Assembly (NCBI GenBank): GCA_027489535.1
Contig: JAIXZO010000011.1
Coordinates: 16,115-80,114, forward strand
Source: Hyphomicrobiales bacterium
GTDB lineage: Bacteria > Pseudomonadota > Alphaproteobacteria > Rhizobiales > Beijerinckiaceae
Length of the DNA stretch: 64,000 bases
Reading direction: 5' to 3'
Shown piece by piece: positions 22,576 through 32,775 of this stretch. The position numbers were made by a program, and so were the translations under genes. The notes beneath the pieces were generated by a model. That model did not search any database. It worked only from the letters and a program-made list of their open reading frames with translations, and had not been told where the DNA came from. How positions within the stretch are numbered: the first letter of the stretch is position 1; every line of letters starts with the position of its first letter.

Positions 22576-23586
22576 ATGACTGACCATCAGGCTCTCGCCA
22601 TCGGCTCCGTCACCTTGGACGGCCGCGCCGTCCTTGCGCCCATGTCAGGCGTCACGGATGTCGGGATGCGTCGCATCGCGCGCCGGTTCGGCGCTTCCAT
22701 GGTGGTGTCGGAGATGGTCGCGAGCGACGAGCTCGTGAAAGGCTCGGCCGAGGCCGCGCTGCGGGCGGAAGGGGACGGCGTCGACCCGCACGTCGTTCAA
22801 CTCGCCGGCTGCGATCCCCGATGGATGGGCGAGGCTGCGAAGCTGGCGGAAGCGGCGGGCGCGGCGATCATCGACATCAATATGGGCTGCCCCGCCAAGC
22901 GCGTGACCGGCGGCTATGCCGGTTCGGCCTTGATGCGCGATCTCGACCATGCGCTGACGTTGATCGAGGCGACCGTCGGGGCCGTGTCCATTCCCGTGAC
23001 GGTGAAGATGCGTCTGGGGTGGGATCATGACTCGCTGAATGCGCCGGAACTTGCGCGTCGGGCCGAAGCGGCCGGGGTTCAGCTCGTAACGGTGCACGGG
23101 CGCACGCGGCAGCAATTTTATAAAGGCACGGCGGACTGGTCGGCCATCGCCGCGGTCAAACGGGCGGTCTCGATCCCCGTCGTCGCCAACGGCGATTGCG
23201 CGACGGCGGATCAGGCCCGCGAGATGCTGGCGCAATCGGGCGCGGATGCCGTGATGATCGGTCGTGCGGCGTTGGGACGGCCGTGGCTGATCGGCGGCAT
23301 CGCCCGCGCGCTGGAAAACGGCGGACACGTCGTGCTGCCGTCGCCCGCCGCGTGCAGGGATGCGGCCATCGAACATTACGAGACGCTGCTCTCGATCTAC
23401 GGTCGCGCCTCCGGGCTGCGCCACGCGCGCAAGCATCTGGCGGCCTATGCCGAGGAACACGCGGCTGCGGGCTATGCCGTTCCGGCGGCTCTGCGCGCCC
23501 GCATCGTCGTCAGCGAAGACCCCGAAGAGGTCGTCGGCCTTCTTGCCGCGGCATTCGAGACCGCACACGTCGAGGAAGCAGCATGA
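22576..23586 (+). CDS. dusB: tRNA-dihydrouridine synthase B (NifR3)
   Basis: DusB reduces specific tRNA uridines to dihydrouridine using FMN and NADPH. The 336-residue barrel has [21 protein letters not shown] at residues 21-41 and the catalytic cysteine in [19 protein letters not shown] near residue 103. [14 protein letters not shown] and [12 protein letters not shown] follow. The ATG at 22576 gives the family N-terminus. Its TGA overlaps the ntrB start (ATGA). The dusB-ntrBC order is classical for nitrogen-control operons. Confidence 0.96.
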   Translation: MTDHQALAIGSVTLDGRAVLAPMSGVTDVGMRRIARRFGASMVVSEMVASDELVKGSAEAALRAEGDGVDPHVVQLAGCDPRWMGEAAKLAEAAGAAIIDINMGCPAKRVTGGYAGSALMRDLDHALTLIEATVGAVSIPVTVKMRLGWDHDSLNAPELARRAEAAGVQLVTVHGRTRQQFYKGTADWSAIAAVKRAVSIPVVANGDCATADQAREMLAQSGADAVMIGRAALGRPWLIGGIARALENGGHVVLPSPAACRDAAIEHYETLLSIYGRASGLRHARKHLAAYAEEHAAAGYAVPAALRARIVVSEDPEEVVGLLAAAFETAHVEEAA

Positions 23587-24698
23587 CGACGACCCCGCGC
23601 GCCGGCCAAGCCGAGGCGATCTTGAACGTGCTGCCGCTGCCGGTTCTGGTGATCGGAACGGACGGGCGCATCACGGATGCGAATGTTGCGGCCGAAACCT
23701 TCTTCCAGACGAGCCGCTCGGTGCTGCGCCGCAACCTCGTCAAGGAACTGATGCCGTTCGGGTCGCCCGTGTTGTCCCTCGTCGACGAGGTGCGCCGCAC
23801 GGGCGGTTCCTACAACGAGTATCGGCTTGATCTCGGTTCGCCGCGCATCGGCGGGGAGCGCGTGGTGGACGTGTTCGTCGCGCCCGCGGGAGACGGGCAG
23901 GACGTGCTCGTGATGCTTCAAGAAAAGACTATTGCTGAAAAAATAGACAGACAACTGACGCATCGCGGGGCGGCGCGGTCGATCTCGGCGCTGGGTTCGA
24001 TGCTCGCGCATGAAATCAAGAACCCGCTTTCGGGCATTCGCGGAGCGGCGCAACTGCTGGAAACGGCGGTGAGCGACGAGGACCGGGTGTTGACGCAGTT
24101 GATCTGCGACGAGGCGGACCGGATCGTGACGCTGGTCGACCGTTTCGAGGATTTCGCGGACGGGCGTCCGCTGCATCGCGAGGCCGTCAACATCCACGGC
24201 ATTCTCGAACACGTGAAGCGTCTGGCGACCTCCGGCTTCGCGCGGCATGTTCGTTTTCTCGAGAATTACGACCCGTCTCTGCCGCCCGTGTTCGGCAATC
24301 GCGACCAGTTGATCCAAGTGTTCCTCAACCTCGCCAAGAACGCGGCCGAGGCGATCGGCGAGGATGCGCTCGACGGGGAAATCGAATTCACCACCGCTTA
24401 CCGTCCCGGCGTCCGCATGGCGGTACCGGGATCGGGTACACGGGTGGCGCTGCCGCTCGAAATCTGTGTGCGCGACAACGGTCCCGGCATCCCCACGGAC
24501 CTCGTGCGCCACCTCTTCGAGCCCTTCGTCACGACGAAACAGTCCGGAACTGGCCTCGGTCTTGCTTTGGTTGCGAAGATCGTCGGCGATCACGGCGGGG
24601 TGGTCGAACCCGACTCCCTGCCGCGCCGTACGACCTTCCGGGTTCTCATGCCCATGCATATCGCGCGCGACGGTCGCGCGTCCGACAACGAGGGGTAG
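23583..24698 (+). CDS. ntrB: Nitrogen-regulation sensor histidine kinase NtrB (GlnL)
   Basis: NtrB phosphorylates or dephosphorylates NtrC under PII control. The 371-residue cytosolic kinase has an N-terminal PAS domain (about 15-120). The phospho-acceptor histidine is in [21 protein letters not shown] near residue 140. The ATPase domain has an N-box (NLAKNAAEA), DNGPGIP and GTGLGLALV. No membrane segment is present. It is coupled to dusB by an ATGA overlap and ends 3 bp before ntrC. Confidence 0.96.
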   Translation: MTTTPRAGQAEAILNVLPLPVLVIGTDGRITDANVAAETFFQTSRSVLRRNLVKELMPFGSPVLSLVDEVRRTGGSYNEYRLDLGSPRIGGERVVDVFVAPAGDGQDVLVMLQEKTIAEKIDRQLTHRGAARSISALGSMLAHEIKNPLSGIRGAAQLLETAVSDEDRVLTQLICDEADRIVTLVDRFEDFADGRPLHREAVNIHGILEHVKRLATSGFARHVRFLENYDPSLPPVFGNRDQLIQVFLNLAKNAAEAIGEDALDGEIEFTTAYRPGVRMAVPGSGTRVALPLEICVRDNGPGIPTDLVRHLFEPFVTTKQSGTGLGLALVAKIVGDHGGVVEPDSLPRRTTFRVLMPMHIARDGRASDNEG

Positions 24699-24701
24699 CG
24701 G

Positions 24702-26153
24702 ATGCCGAGCGGCACCATTCTTGTGGCAGACGACGATGCCGCAATCCGCACGGTCTTGAACCAAGCGCTCGCACGGGCGGGCTATGAGGTGCGCAGCACC
24801 GGTCAGGCTTCCGTCCTTTGGCGTTGGGTGCAGGCCGGGGAGGGCGATCTCGTCGTGACCGACGTCGTGATGCCCGACGAAAACGCCTTCGATCTCCTTC
24901 CCCGGATCAAGAAGGTGCGTCCCGATCTGCCCATCATCGTGATGAGCGCGCAGAACACGTTCATGACCGCGATCCGTGCCAGCGAGCGCGGCGCTTACGA
25001 ATATCTGCCGAAGCCGTTCGACCTGAAGGAACTCATCAACATCGTGGGCCGCGCTTTGTCGCGGACGAAGGAGACCGGAATTCCGGTCCAGCCGGCGCAG
25101 GCGGACGAAATTCCGCTGGTCGGTCGTTCGCCCGCGATGCAGGAACTCTATCGGGCGCTCGCGCGCCTCATGCAGACCGATCTGACCGTGATGATCACGG
25201 GCGAGTCCGGCACCGGCAAGGAACTCGTCGCCCGCGCGCTGCACGATTACGGCAAGCGCGCACGCGGCCCCTTCGTGCCCGTGAACATGGCGGCCATCCC
25301 GCGCGATCTGATCGAAAGCGAATTGTTCGGCCACGAGAAGGGCGCGTTCACCGGCGCCCTGCAGCGCTCCACCGGACGCTTCGAGCAGGCCGAGGGCGGA
25401 ACGCTGTTCCTCGACGAGATCGGCGACATGCCGATGGATGCGCAGACGCGGCTTCTGCGGGTGCTTCAGCAGGGCGAGTACACCACCGTCGGCGGGCGGA
25501 CACCGATCAAGACCAACGTCCGCATCATCGCCGCCACCAACAAGGATCTGCGCGGCTCGATCCGGCAGGGATTGTTCCGCGAGGACCTGTTCTTCCGGTT
25601 GAACGTCGTGCCGTTGCGGCTGCCGCCGCTGCGGGAGCGCGCGGAGGACATCCCCGATCTCGCGCGGCACTTCTTCATGCTGGTGGAAAAGGAAGGGCTG
25701 CCGCGCAAGCAGATCGACACGCCAGCGCTCGACCGCCTGAAGCGGCACCGCTGGCCGGGCAACGTCCGCGAGCTGGAGAACATGGTGCGGCGTCTGGCCG
25801 CCCTGTATCCGCAGGAGACGATCACCGAGACCTTGGTCGAAGCCGAGTTGACGGAACCCGAGGCGGCCGGCGCGAGCTATTTCTCGGGCGAGGCGCTGCC
25901 GGAGGCGGCGACGTTGTCCGAATCCGTGGAACGTCACCTGACGAGTTATTTCGGACAGTACGGCAACGATCTGCCGCCTCCGGGCCTCTATCACCGGCTC
26001 TTGCGGGACATCGAAGCTCCGCTGATCACGGCCGCATTGGCCGCGACGCGCGGCAACCAGATCAAGGCGGCGGAGCTGCTGGGGCTTAACCGCAACACGC
26101 TGCGCAAGAAGATCCGCGATCTCGAATTGCCCGTCGTGCGGACGCTTCGCTGA
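24702..26153 (+). CDS. ntrC: Nitrogen-regulation response regulator NtrC
   Basis: NtrC activates sigma-54 promoters of nitrogen-assimilation genes. The 483-residue protein has a receiver domain with phospho-Asp in [12 protein letters not shown] near residue 54. The AAA+ domain has Walker A ([16 protein letters not shown]), the sigma-54-contacting GAFTGA near residue 215, and [11 protein letters not shown] Fis-type helix-turn-helix is at the C-terminus ([21 protein letters not shown]). All elements needed for sigma-54 activation are intact. Confidence 0.97.
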   Translation: MPSGTILVADDDAAIRTVLNQALARAGYEVRSTGQASVLWRWVQAGEGDLVVTDVVMPDENAFDLLPRIKKVRPDLPIIVMSAQNTFMTAIRASERGAYEYLPKPFDLKELINIVGRALSRTKETGIPVQPAQADEIPLVGRSPAMQELYRALARLMQTDLTVMITGESGTGKELVARALHDYGKRARGPFVPVNMAAIPRDLIESELFGHEKGAFTGALQRSTGRFEQAEGGTLFLDEIGDMPMDAQTRLLRVLQQGEYTTVGGRTPIKTNVRIIAATNKDLRGSIRQGLFREDLFFRLNVVPLRLPPLRERAEDIPDLARHFFMLVEKEGLPRKQIDTPALDRLKRHRWPGNVRELENMVRRLAALYPQETITETLVEAELTEPEAAGASYFSGEALPEAATLSESVERHLTSYFGQYGNDLPPPGLYHRLLRDIEAPLITAALAATRGNQIKAAELLGLNRNTLRKKIRDLELPVVRTLR

Positions 26154-26194
26154 GCGTCCGCACCTCCCGCTCTGGCCAGAATCGTCTTTTCCGA

Positions 26195-26218
26195 GCAACA
26201 CTGTTGCTGTAAAGCAAC
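26195..26218 (+). promoter_or_regulatory. Candidate NtrX/NtrC operator before ntrY
   Basis: GCAAC-ACT-GTTGC (26195-26207) is a perfect 5-bp inverted repeat, and a third half-site GCAAC follows at 26214-26218. The core CAACACTGTTG fits the CAA-N(1-6)-TTG pattern reported for NtrX. It lies about 40 bp before the ntrY start in the 104-bp gap after ntrC. Confidence 0.5.
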
Positions 26219-26257
26219 GTTCTCCGACGGCGCGAGCCGTCCTTGCGCGCAGGTTTC

Positions 26258-28501
26258 ATGACGATTACAAGCGGCAGCGTTCCGGCGGGCCCTTCTTCAC
26301 CTCTTGCGGGAAGCCGCAGACGCACGGTGTTCGGTGCGCTCGTCGTCGTGGCCGCGCTCGTATCGGCCCTCGCCACCTTCCTGGTGCTGGCGGGCCTCGT
26401 CTCGGTCGTCGCGTCGGATCAGGTCGTCGTCGTCCTGTTCGGCGTCAACGCCATCCTCATCTTCTTTCTCGTCTGGCTCGTCGCGAGCGAGGCATGGCAG
26501 CTCGTCAAGGCGCGCCGCTCGGGTGCTGCGGCCGCGGGGCTTCACGCGCGCATCGTCGGCCTGTTCGCCTTCGTCGCGGCACTGCCTGCGATCCTCGTCG
26601 CGGCGGTGGGTTGGCTGACGCTGGAACGCGGCATCGACATCTCGTTCGGCAGGTACGTGCAGGGACTGCTCTCGACCTCGGTCGAAGTCGCACGCGAATT
26701 TCGTGAACTGCAGTGCCGCGCAATGGGCCGCGAGATCAATCTCATGGCCGCCGATATCGGTCGGGCGCGCGGGGCATTCGATCAAAATCGACCGTTTTTC
26801 CGGGATTTCGTGCGCTCCCGCTCGATGTTTCTCGGTTTTCCCGTAGCCGTTTTGACGAAAGCGGACGGCACGATCATCGAACGCGTCGAACTGCGCGAAA
26901 CACCCGGTTTCGAACTGCCGGGCGAGGACGACTTCGCCGCCGCACAGGATCAGGAGGCTTGGTGCCTGATCCCGAAACAAGGCAACGTGTTCCGAGCGGT
27001 GCTCAAGGTTCCCGGCTTCGACGACGTGTTTCTCGTCGTCGCGCGCGGCGTCGACCCGAAGGCCTTGGAGTTTCCTCGGCAAGCCGAAGCGGCGGCGAAC
27101 TATTACGAGGTGCTCACCCAGCGCAAGCTCGGCGTGCAGGTGGCCTTCGCCAGCATGTATGTGCTGATTTCGCTGATCCTGCTGCTCTCGGCCGTGTGGC
27201 TCGGGCTGAGCTTCGCCAACCGGCTGGTGGCGCCCATCCGGCGGCTGATCCACGCGACCGACCAGGTCGCGCTCGGGAATTATCACGTGCAGGTGCCGGT
27301 CGGCCCGAACGAAGGCGACCTCGCGCATCTCGGCGAAACGTTCAACAAGATGACGGGCGAGCTGAGGCGGCAGCATGACCGTCTGACGGCCGCGAGCGAT
27401 CTGATCGACCGTCGCCGGCGCTTCACCGAAGCTGTGTTGTCCGGCGTTCCCGCCGGCGTGATCGGCCTCGACGGCAAGGGTCGCATCACCGTTCTCAACC
27501 CGTCGGCCGAGAAGACGCTGGGCGGGCGACGCTCATCGATGCTCGGTCTGGCGCTCGACGAAGTGGTTCCCGAACTCCACGACCTTCTCGCGGACGCCTC
27601 GCGCGAGCGCAGCCGCGAGGTGCAGGGTCAGGTCACGATCCGCAGGGAAGGGCGCGAACGCATCCTCACGGTCCGCATCACCGGAGAGCAAACGCCGGAT
27701 GCGGATCGCGGCACCGTGGTAACGCTCGACGACATTTCCGACCTCGTCGCCGCGCAGCGCACTTCCGCCTGGGCCGACGTGGCGCGCCGCATCGCTCACG
27801 AGATCAAGAACCCGCTTACGCCCATCCAGCTTTCGGCAGAGCGGCTTCGGCGGAAATACGGCAAGGTCATCACGGCCGACCGCGAGATCTTCGAGCAATG
27901 CACGGACACGATCGTGCGTCAGGTCGACGACATCAAGCGCATGGTCGACGAGTTTTCGTCCTTCGCGCGCATGCCCAAGCCGCAGCCCGACTCCGAGGAC
28001 GTGCTGGCCGTCGCGCGGCAGGTGCTGTTCCTCATGCGTGTCGGCCATCCCGAGATCGACTTCGTCGAGGACATGCCGGAGCGGCCGCTGACGGCCCGCT
28101 TCGACCGTCGATTGATCTCGCAGGCGCTCACCAACATCGTGAAAAACGCGACCGAAGCCGTCTCCGCGATCCCGGACGAGGAGAGGGGGCCCGGCGAGAT
28201 CCGCATCAGGATCACCGAAACCGACGACACAGTGGGCATCGACGTGATCGACAACGGCAAGGGCTTTCCCGTCGAGCAGCGGCGGCGGCTTTTGGAGCCT
28301 TACATGACGACGCGCGAGGGCGGCACCGGGCTGGGCTTGGCCATCGTCGGAAAGATCTTGGAAGACCACGGCGGGGGCATCGAACTCCTCGACCGCGACG
28401 ACGAGGCGCGGGGCGCATGCGTGCGCCTGTGGTTCCCGGTCGGAGGGCCCGCGGCGGGCGCTCCGACGGACGGACGCTTACAGAACGGGGCCGGCGTATG
28501 A
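26258..28501 (+). CDS. ntrY: Nitrogen-regulation membrane sensor histidine kinase NtrY
   Basis: A 747-residue membrane kinase. N-terminal helices lie around residues 25-50, 60-80 and 100-120, with an extracytoplasmic region to about 295 and another helix around 295-315. HAMP (ANRLVAPIRRLIHATDQVA) and PAS domains follow. The phospho-acceptor histidine is in [27 protein letters not shown], and the ATPase motifs are NIVKNATEA, DNGKGFP and GTGLGLAIV. NtrYX responds to nitrogen and redox cues in alphaproteobacteria. An ATG at 26243 is an alternative start. Its stop overlaps ntrX. Confidence 0.96.
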   Translation: MTITSGSVPAGPSSPLAGSRRRTVFGALVVVAALVSALATFLVLAGLVSVVASDQVVVVLFGVNAILIFFLVWLVASEAWQLVKARRSGAAAAGLHARIVGLFAFVAALPAILVAAVGWLTLERGIDISFGRYVQGLLSTSVEVAREFRELQCRAMGREINLMAADIGRARGAFDQNRPFFRDFVRSRSMFLGFPVAVLTKADGTIIERVELRETPGFELPGEDDFAAAQDQEAWCLIPKQGNVFRAVLKVPGFDDVFLVVARGVDPKALEFPRQAEAAANYYEVLTQRKLGVQVAFASMYVLISLILLLSAVWLGLSFANRLVAPIRRLIHATDQVALGNYHVQVPVGPNEGDLAHLGETFNKMTGELRRQHDRLTAASDLIDRRRRFTEAVLSGVPAGVIGLDGKGRITVLNPSAEKTLGGRRSSMLGLALDEVVPELHDLLADASRERSREVQGQVTIRREGRERILTVRITGEQTPDADRGTVVTLDDISDLVAAQRTSAWADVARRIAHEIKNPLTPIQLSAERLRRKYGKVITADREIFEQCTDTIVRQVDDIKRMVDEFSSFARMPKPQPDSEDVLAVARQVLFLMRVGHPEIDFVEDMPERPLTARFDRRLISQALTNIVKNATEAVSAIPDEERGPGEIRIRITETDDTVGIDVIDNGKGFPVEQRRRLLEPYMTTREGGTGLGLAIVGKILEDHGGGIELLDRDDEARGACVRLWFPVGGPAAGAPTDGRLQNGAGV

Positions 28502-29865
28502 GCGCGGATATTCTGATCGTCGACGACGAGGCCGACATCCGCGACCTCGTGGCCGGCATTCTCGAAGACGAAGGCCATCGGGCGCGCACGGCCGCCAATG
28601 CCGACGAGGCGCTTGCCGCCGTCGCGCAGCGCAGGCCCGGTCTCGTCTTCCTCGACATCTGGATTCAGGGTTCGCGGCTCGACGGCCTGCAAATTCTCGA
28701 CATCATCAAGGAACAGCATCCCGACCTGCCGGTGGTGATGATTTCCGGCCACGGGAATGTCGAGACGGCGGTCGCCGCCATAAAACGCGGCGCCTACGAC
28801 TTCATCGAGAAACCGTTCAAGGCCGATCGGCTGCTGCTGGTGGCGGAGCGGGCGTTGGAAGCCTCGAAGCTGCGCCGCGAGGTGAAGGATCTGCGCACCC
28901 GCTCGCCGGAATCGGCCGGGATCGTCGGGCGCTCGCACAACGCCAACCAGTTGCGCGCCACGCTGGAGCGCGTAGCGGGCACCAATGCGCGCGTGATGAT
29001 CGTGGGCCCCTCGGGTGCGGGCAAGGAGCTGGCGGCACGCTCGATGCACGCATCCTCGCCGCGCGCGGCCGGTCCGTTCGTGGTCATCAATGCGGCGACG
29101 ATGGACCCCGCCACGGTGGAGTCGGAGCTGTTCGGCATCGACGGCCCCGACGGGCGCGTGAAGAAGATCGGCGCGTTGGAAGAGGCGCACGGCGGCACGC
29201 TCTATCTCGACGAAGTCTCGGACATGCCGCTGGAGACGCAGGCCAAGATCCTGCGCGTGCTCGTGGAACAGACGTTCACGCGCATCGACGGCTCCACACG
29301 CGTGCATGTGGACGTGCGCATCATCTCCTCCACGGCCAAGAGCTTGGAGGCGGAGATTGCCGCCGGGCGTTTCCGCGAGGATCTTCTGCATCGGCTCAAC
29401 GTCGTGCCCGTACGCGTGCCGTCATTGGCCGAGCGGCGCGAGGACATTCCCGATCTCATCGATTTCTTCATGACGCAGTTGTCGTCCGCATCCGGCCTCG
29501 TGCGCCGTGTCGTGGCCGAGGACGCGATGGCGGTCCTGCAATCATATGACTGGCCTGGAAACATCCGGCAGCTGCGCAACAACGTGGAACGCATGCTGAT
29601 CCTCGCGGCGGGTGAGCCCGACGCACCGATCACGGCGGAGATGCTGCCGCCGGACGTCGGCTCGCTCGTGCCGTCCACCCCCAACGGCAACGGCGGCGAA
29701 AAGCTGATGTCGCTGCCGTTGCGCGAGGCGCGCGAGGTGTTCGAGCGCGAATATCTCGTGGCGCAGATCGGACGCTTCGGCGGCAACATCTCCCGCACGG
29801 CCGAATTCATCGGCATGGAACGCTCGGCCTTGCACCGCAAATTGAAGAGCCTCGGCGTCGGCTGA
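28498..29865 (+). CDS. ntrX: Nitrogen-regulation response regulator NtrX
   Basis: A 455-residue partner of NtrY. The receiver domain has phospho-Asp in VFLDIWIQGSRLDGLQ near residue 53. The AAA+ domain has Walker A VGPSGAGKELAARSM. The segment that holds GAFTGA in NtrC reads ELFGIDGPDGRVKKIG, so it is unlikely to contact sigma-54. The C-terminal helix-turn-helix is GGNISRTAEFIGMERSALHRK. The ATG overlaps the ntrY TGA. Confidence 0.96.
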   Translation: MSADILIVDDEADIRDLVAGILEDEGHRARTAANADEALAAVAQRRPGLVFLDIWIQGSRLDGLQILDIIKEQHPDLPVVMISGHGNVETAVAAIKRGAYDFIEKPFKADRLLLVAERALEASKLRREVKDLRTRSPESAGIVGRSHNANQLRATLERVAGTNARVMIVGPSGAGKELAARSMHASSPRAAGPFVVINAATMDPATVESELFGIDGPDGRVKKIGALEEAHGGTLYLDEVSDMPLETQAKILRVLVEQTFTRIDGSTRVHVDVRIISSTAKSLEAEIAAGRFREDLLHRLNVVPVRVPSLAERREDIPDLIDFFMTQLSSASGLVRRVVAEDAMAVLQSYDWPGNIRQLRNNVERMLILAAGEPDAPITAEMLPPDVGSLVPSTPNGNGGEKLMSLPLREAREVFEREYLVAQIGRFGGNISRTAEFIGMERSALHRKLKSLGVG

Positions 29866-30071
29866 TCGGCATTCCGGGCGACGTACTGTCACGGTTATGC
29901 CGCATTGCACAAAGAAGGTGCGAGGCCGCGAGAGGCACGCTTTCGTCGTGCTTGCGCTCGAACGTCGAACGGGGCGTAATGGTCAAGGACCGGTGACCGC
30001 TCGACGGCGACGCCGGGAACGATAAAACAAACCCGAGCCTCAACGGCCGGGAAACAAAAACAGAGGCGAGC

Positions 30072-30329
30072 ATGGCCGGCGAACGCGCTCAAAACTTGCA
30101 GGATACGTTCCTCAACAATGTTCGAAAGAACAAGGTCCCCCTGACGATCTTCCTCGTGAACGGCGTGAAGCTGCAGGGCGTCGTGACCTGGTTCGACAAT
30201 TTCTGCGTGCTGTTGCGCCGCGACGGGCATTCCCAGCTCGTATACAAGCACGCCATCTCGACGATCATGCCCGGCCAACCCATCTCCCTGTTTGAACCGG
30301 AAGAGGCGCTGGCGGCTGCAAAGGACTGA
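30072..30329 (+). CDS. hfq: RNA chaperone Hfq
   Basis: Hfq is a ring hexamer that helps small RNAs pair with mRNAs. The 85-residue protein has the Sm1 motif from [20 protein letters not shown] to [13 protein letters not shown], and the Sm2 signature [10 protein letters not shown] near residue 60. The tail is short and acidic. It follows ntrX with a 206-bp gap. The gap ends in an A/G-rich ribosome site (AGAGGCGAGC) and contains no gene. The ntrYX-hfq-hflX order is conserved in alphaproteobacteria. Confidence 0.98.
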   Translation: MAGERAQNLQDTFLNNVRKNKVPLTIFLVNGVKLQGVVTWFDNFCVLLRRDGHSQLVYKHAISTIMPGQPISLFEPEEALAAAKD

Positions 30330-30330
30330 C

Positions 30331-31716
30331 GTGAGCGGCACAGACAACGATACGGACAAACTCGCTCCGCTGCCGGGAGAACCCGAAAAGGCCATCGCCG
30401 GCGGCACTCCCACTCTCGTCATCGGCCCGTATCCCACCCGCACGCGTGCCGCCGCAGGCGAGCATCGCAATCTCCGCGACTCGACGGCCCGTCTCGACGA
30501 GGCCGTAGGGCTTGCCGCGGCCATCGACCTGAACGTCGTCGAAGCCTTCATCGTCAACGTCGCCAAACCGCGCCCCGCGACCTTTCTGGGCAAGGGCAAG
30601 GTGGAGGAGGTGGCGGGAATGGTGAAGGCGCAGGAGATCCGGCTCGTGATGCTGGATACCGCGCTGACGCCGGTGCAGCAGCGCAATCTCGAGAAGGCAT
30701 GGGGTGCGAAGGTCATCGACCGGACGGGCCTCATCCTCGAAATCTTCGGCCGTCGCGCGCGTACCAAGGAAGGGACGCTGCAGGTCGAGCTTGCCCATCT
30801 GGAATACCAAAAAAGCCGTCTCGTGCGGTCTTGGACCCATCTGGAGCGCCAGCGCGGCGGTTTCGGCTTTCTCGGCGGCCCCGGCGAAACGCAGATCGAA
30901 GCGGACCGGCGCATCATTCTGGAACGCATGGTGCGCATCGAGCGCGACCTCGAACAGGTCAAGCGGACGCGGACGCTGCACAGGGAAGGGCGGCGGCGCA
31001 CGCCTTATCCCATCGTCGCGTTGGTCGGCTACACGAATGCCGGCAAATCGACGTTGTTCAATCGCATGACGCAGGCGGAGGTGTTCGCCGAGGACCTGCT
31101 GTTTGCGACGCTGGACCCGACCGCCCGCGTGGTGAAGCTGCCGCACGGCGCGCCGGTGATCTTGTCGGACACCGTGGGATTCATCTCCGATCTGCCCACG
31201 ATGCTCGTCGCGGCATTCCGCGCCACGCTCGAAGACGTCATCGAGGCGGACGTCGTTTTGCACGTCCGCGACGTGTTCCACGGCGATACGGAAGCGCAGG
31301 CGGCGGATGTCGCGTCGATCCTGCGCGACCTCGGCGTCGATCCCGACAGGCACGAGAAGCTGATCGAGGTGTGGAACAAGGCGGACCTGCTGCCGCCGCC
31401 CGAGCACGAGCAATTGACCAACCGGGCCGCGCTCAAGCCGGCCGAGACCCGTCCGGTCGTGATTTCGGCGCTGACCGGGGAGGGGGTGGACCGCCTCCTC
31501 GCGCTCATCGAGGATCGTCTTTCGGCCGGACGCCCCGTCTACCGGGTCACGGTGACGCCGACCGACGGCGCGACGAGGGCGTGGCTGCATCAGGAAGGCG
31601 AAGTGCTGGAGCGGCGCATGGACGCCGAGGGCAACGAGCAGGTGATCGTGCGCATCGCGACTGAAAAGGAACCGCGGCTGTTGCGGCGTGCTCCGGGCGC
31701 GAAAAAGGTGCGTTGA
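30331..31716 (+). CDS. hflX: Ribosome-associated GTPase HflX
   Basis: HflX splits stalled or stressed ribosomes. The 461-residue protein has the HflX N-terminal domain ([21 protein letters not shown] near residue 75) and the linker [16 protein letters not shown]. The G domain holds [23 protein letters not shown] and [11 protein letters not shown] at 30331, one base after the hfq stop, is the best start. The in-frame ATG at 30292 lies inside hfq. Translation is probably coupled to hfq. Confidence 0.96.
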   Translation: MSGTDNDTDKLAPLPGEPEKAIAGGTPTLVIGPYPTRTRAAAGEHRNLRDSTARLDEAVGLAAAIDLNVVEAFIVNVAKPRPATFLGKGKVEEVAGMVKAQEIRLVMLDTALTPVQQRNLEKAWGAKVIDRTGLILEIFGRRARTKEGTLQVELAHLEYQKSRLVRSWTHLERQRGGFGFLGGPGETQIEADRRIILERMVRIERDLEQVKRTRTLHREGRRRTPYPIVALVGYTNAGKSTLFNRMTQAEVFAEDLLFATLDPTARVVKLPHGAPVILSDTVGFISDLPTMLVAAFRATLEDVIEADVVLHVRDVFHGDTEAQAADVASILRDLGVDPDRHEKLIEVWNKADLLPPPEHEQLTNRAALKPAETRPVVISALTGEGVDRLLALIEDRLSAGRPVYRVTVTPTDGATRAWLHQEGEVLERRMDAEGNEQVIVRIATEKEPRLLRRAPGAKKVR

Positions 31717-31733
31717 GGAGGAGGGCGGTCGCG

Positions 31734-32558
31734 CTAGCGTTCCGCCGTCTTCGCTTCGATCCACAACGCTTCCATCTCGTCCAACGTCGTCTCGCCGGCC
31801 GTCTTGCCGGCTTCCGCCAAGCGGCGCTCGATGTGCGCGAAGCGTCGCTCGAATTTCGCGTTGGCTCGGCGCAATGCGTCTTCCGGATCGGTTTTCGCGT
31901 GACGCGCGAGGTTGGCGACGACGAACAGCAGGTCGCCGATTTCCTCGGCGACGTGTTCCGGGTCGTTCTCGTCCAAGGCCTCGGCAATTTCCTCCGTCTC
32001 TTCGCGGATCTTCGCCAAGACCTGTCGCGCATCGTTCCAGTCAAAACCGACGCTCGATGCCTTCGACTGCAGCTTTTCGGCACGCATCAGCGCGGGAAGG
32101 GCGTGCGGTATGCCGTCGAGAAGTCCCTGATGCTCGTCGACATACGTTCCGGCCGCCTGACGCTCCGCCCGGCGCAACGCCTTCTCCTCGGCCTTGATGC
32201 CGCCCCAGAGCGCCTTCACTTCGTCCGGCTTCAGGTCGCGGGCGTCGCCGAAGATGTGGGGATGGCGCCGCACGAGCTTTGCCGTGATCGCCGCGACCAC
32301 GTCCGGAAATGCGAACAGGCCTTTCTCCTCGGCCATGCGGGCGTGAAACACGACCTGGAGCAACAAGTCGCCGAGTTCGTCCTTGAGGTCGAGAAGGTCG
32401 CCGCGCGCGATCGCATCCGCGACCTCATAGGCTTCCTCGATCGTGTAGGGCGCGATGGAAGCGAAATCCTGCTCGATATCCCAAGGACATCCCGTATCGG
32501 GCGCGCGCAGCGCGGCCATGATGGCGATCAGGCGTTCGATGTCGGAGGAAGGCGTCAT
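31734..32558 (-). CDS. mazG: Nucleoside triphosphate pyrophosphohydrolase MazG
   Basis: MazG hydrolyses NTPs and dNTPs to monophosphate and pyrophosphate, clearing aberrant nucleotides. The 274-residue product has two MazG modules. The first is [33 protein letters not shown] near residue 45. The second is [27 protein letters not shown] near 195, with EExxE metal ligands in both. The second ATG (32558) gives the usual N-terminus ([18 protein letters not shown]); 32585 is an alternative. It converges on hflX, 17 bp away. Confidence 0.95.
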   Translation of the reverse strand: MTPSSDIERLIAIMAALRAPDTGCPWDIEQDFASIAPYTIEEAYEVADAIARGDLLDLKDELGDLLLQVVFHARMAEEKGLFAFPDVVAAITAKLVRRHPHIFGDARDLKPDEVKALWGGIKAEEKALRRAERQAAGTYVDEHQGLLDGIPHALPALMRAEKLQSKASSVGFDWNDARQVLAKIREETEEIAEALDENDPEHVAEEIGDLLFVVANLARHAKTDPEDALRRANAKFERRFAHIERRLAEAGKTAGETTLDEMEALWIEAKTAER

Positions 32559-32692
32559 GAGAGTTCCGCGGGGGTGGTCGGTCACGTGGCAGGCAATCCG
32601 GTGCTATGCGCGGCAGGCGGCCGGACGGTCGGACCTTATGCAGGCCGCAGCGTGAGAGGAAGAAGCTCGATGCCCACCACGCCCACCTGATC

Positions 32693-32741
32693 TATGAGTC
32701 GCATAAGACATATTATGGAACTAAAAAGCATCTATCGGCAA
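32693..32741 (-). promoter_or_regulatory. A/T-rich candidate promoter and dyad upstream of mazG
   Basis: On the minus strand TTGCCG (32741-32736) and CATAAT (32717-32712) are 18 bp apart. Just downstream is the dyad TATG-AGTCG-CATA (32693-32705, plus-strand reading). The patch is far richer in A/T than its surroundings and lies about 150 bp before mazG. A regulator-binding role is possible but unproven. Confidence 0.35.
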
Positions 32742-32775
32742 CGCAGTTGCTTACGTCCATCGGCTCCGACGTCGG

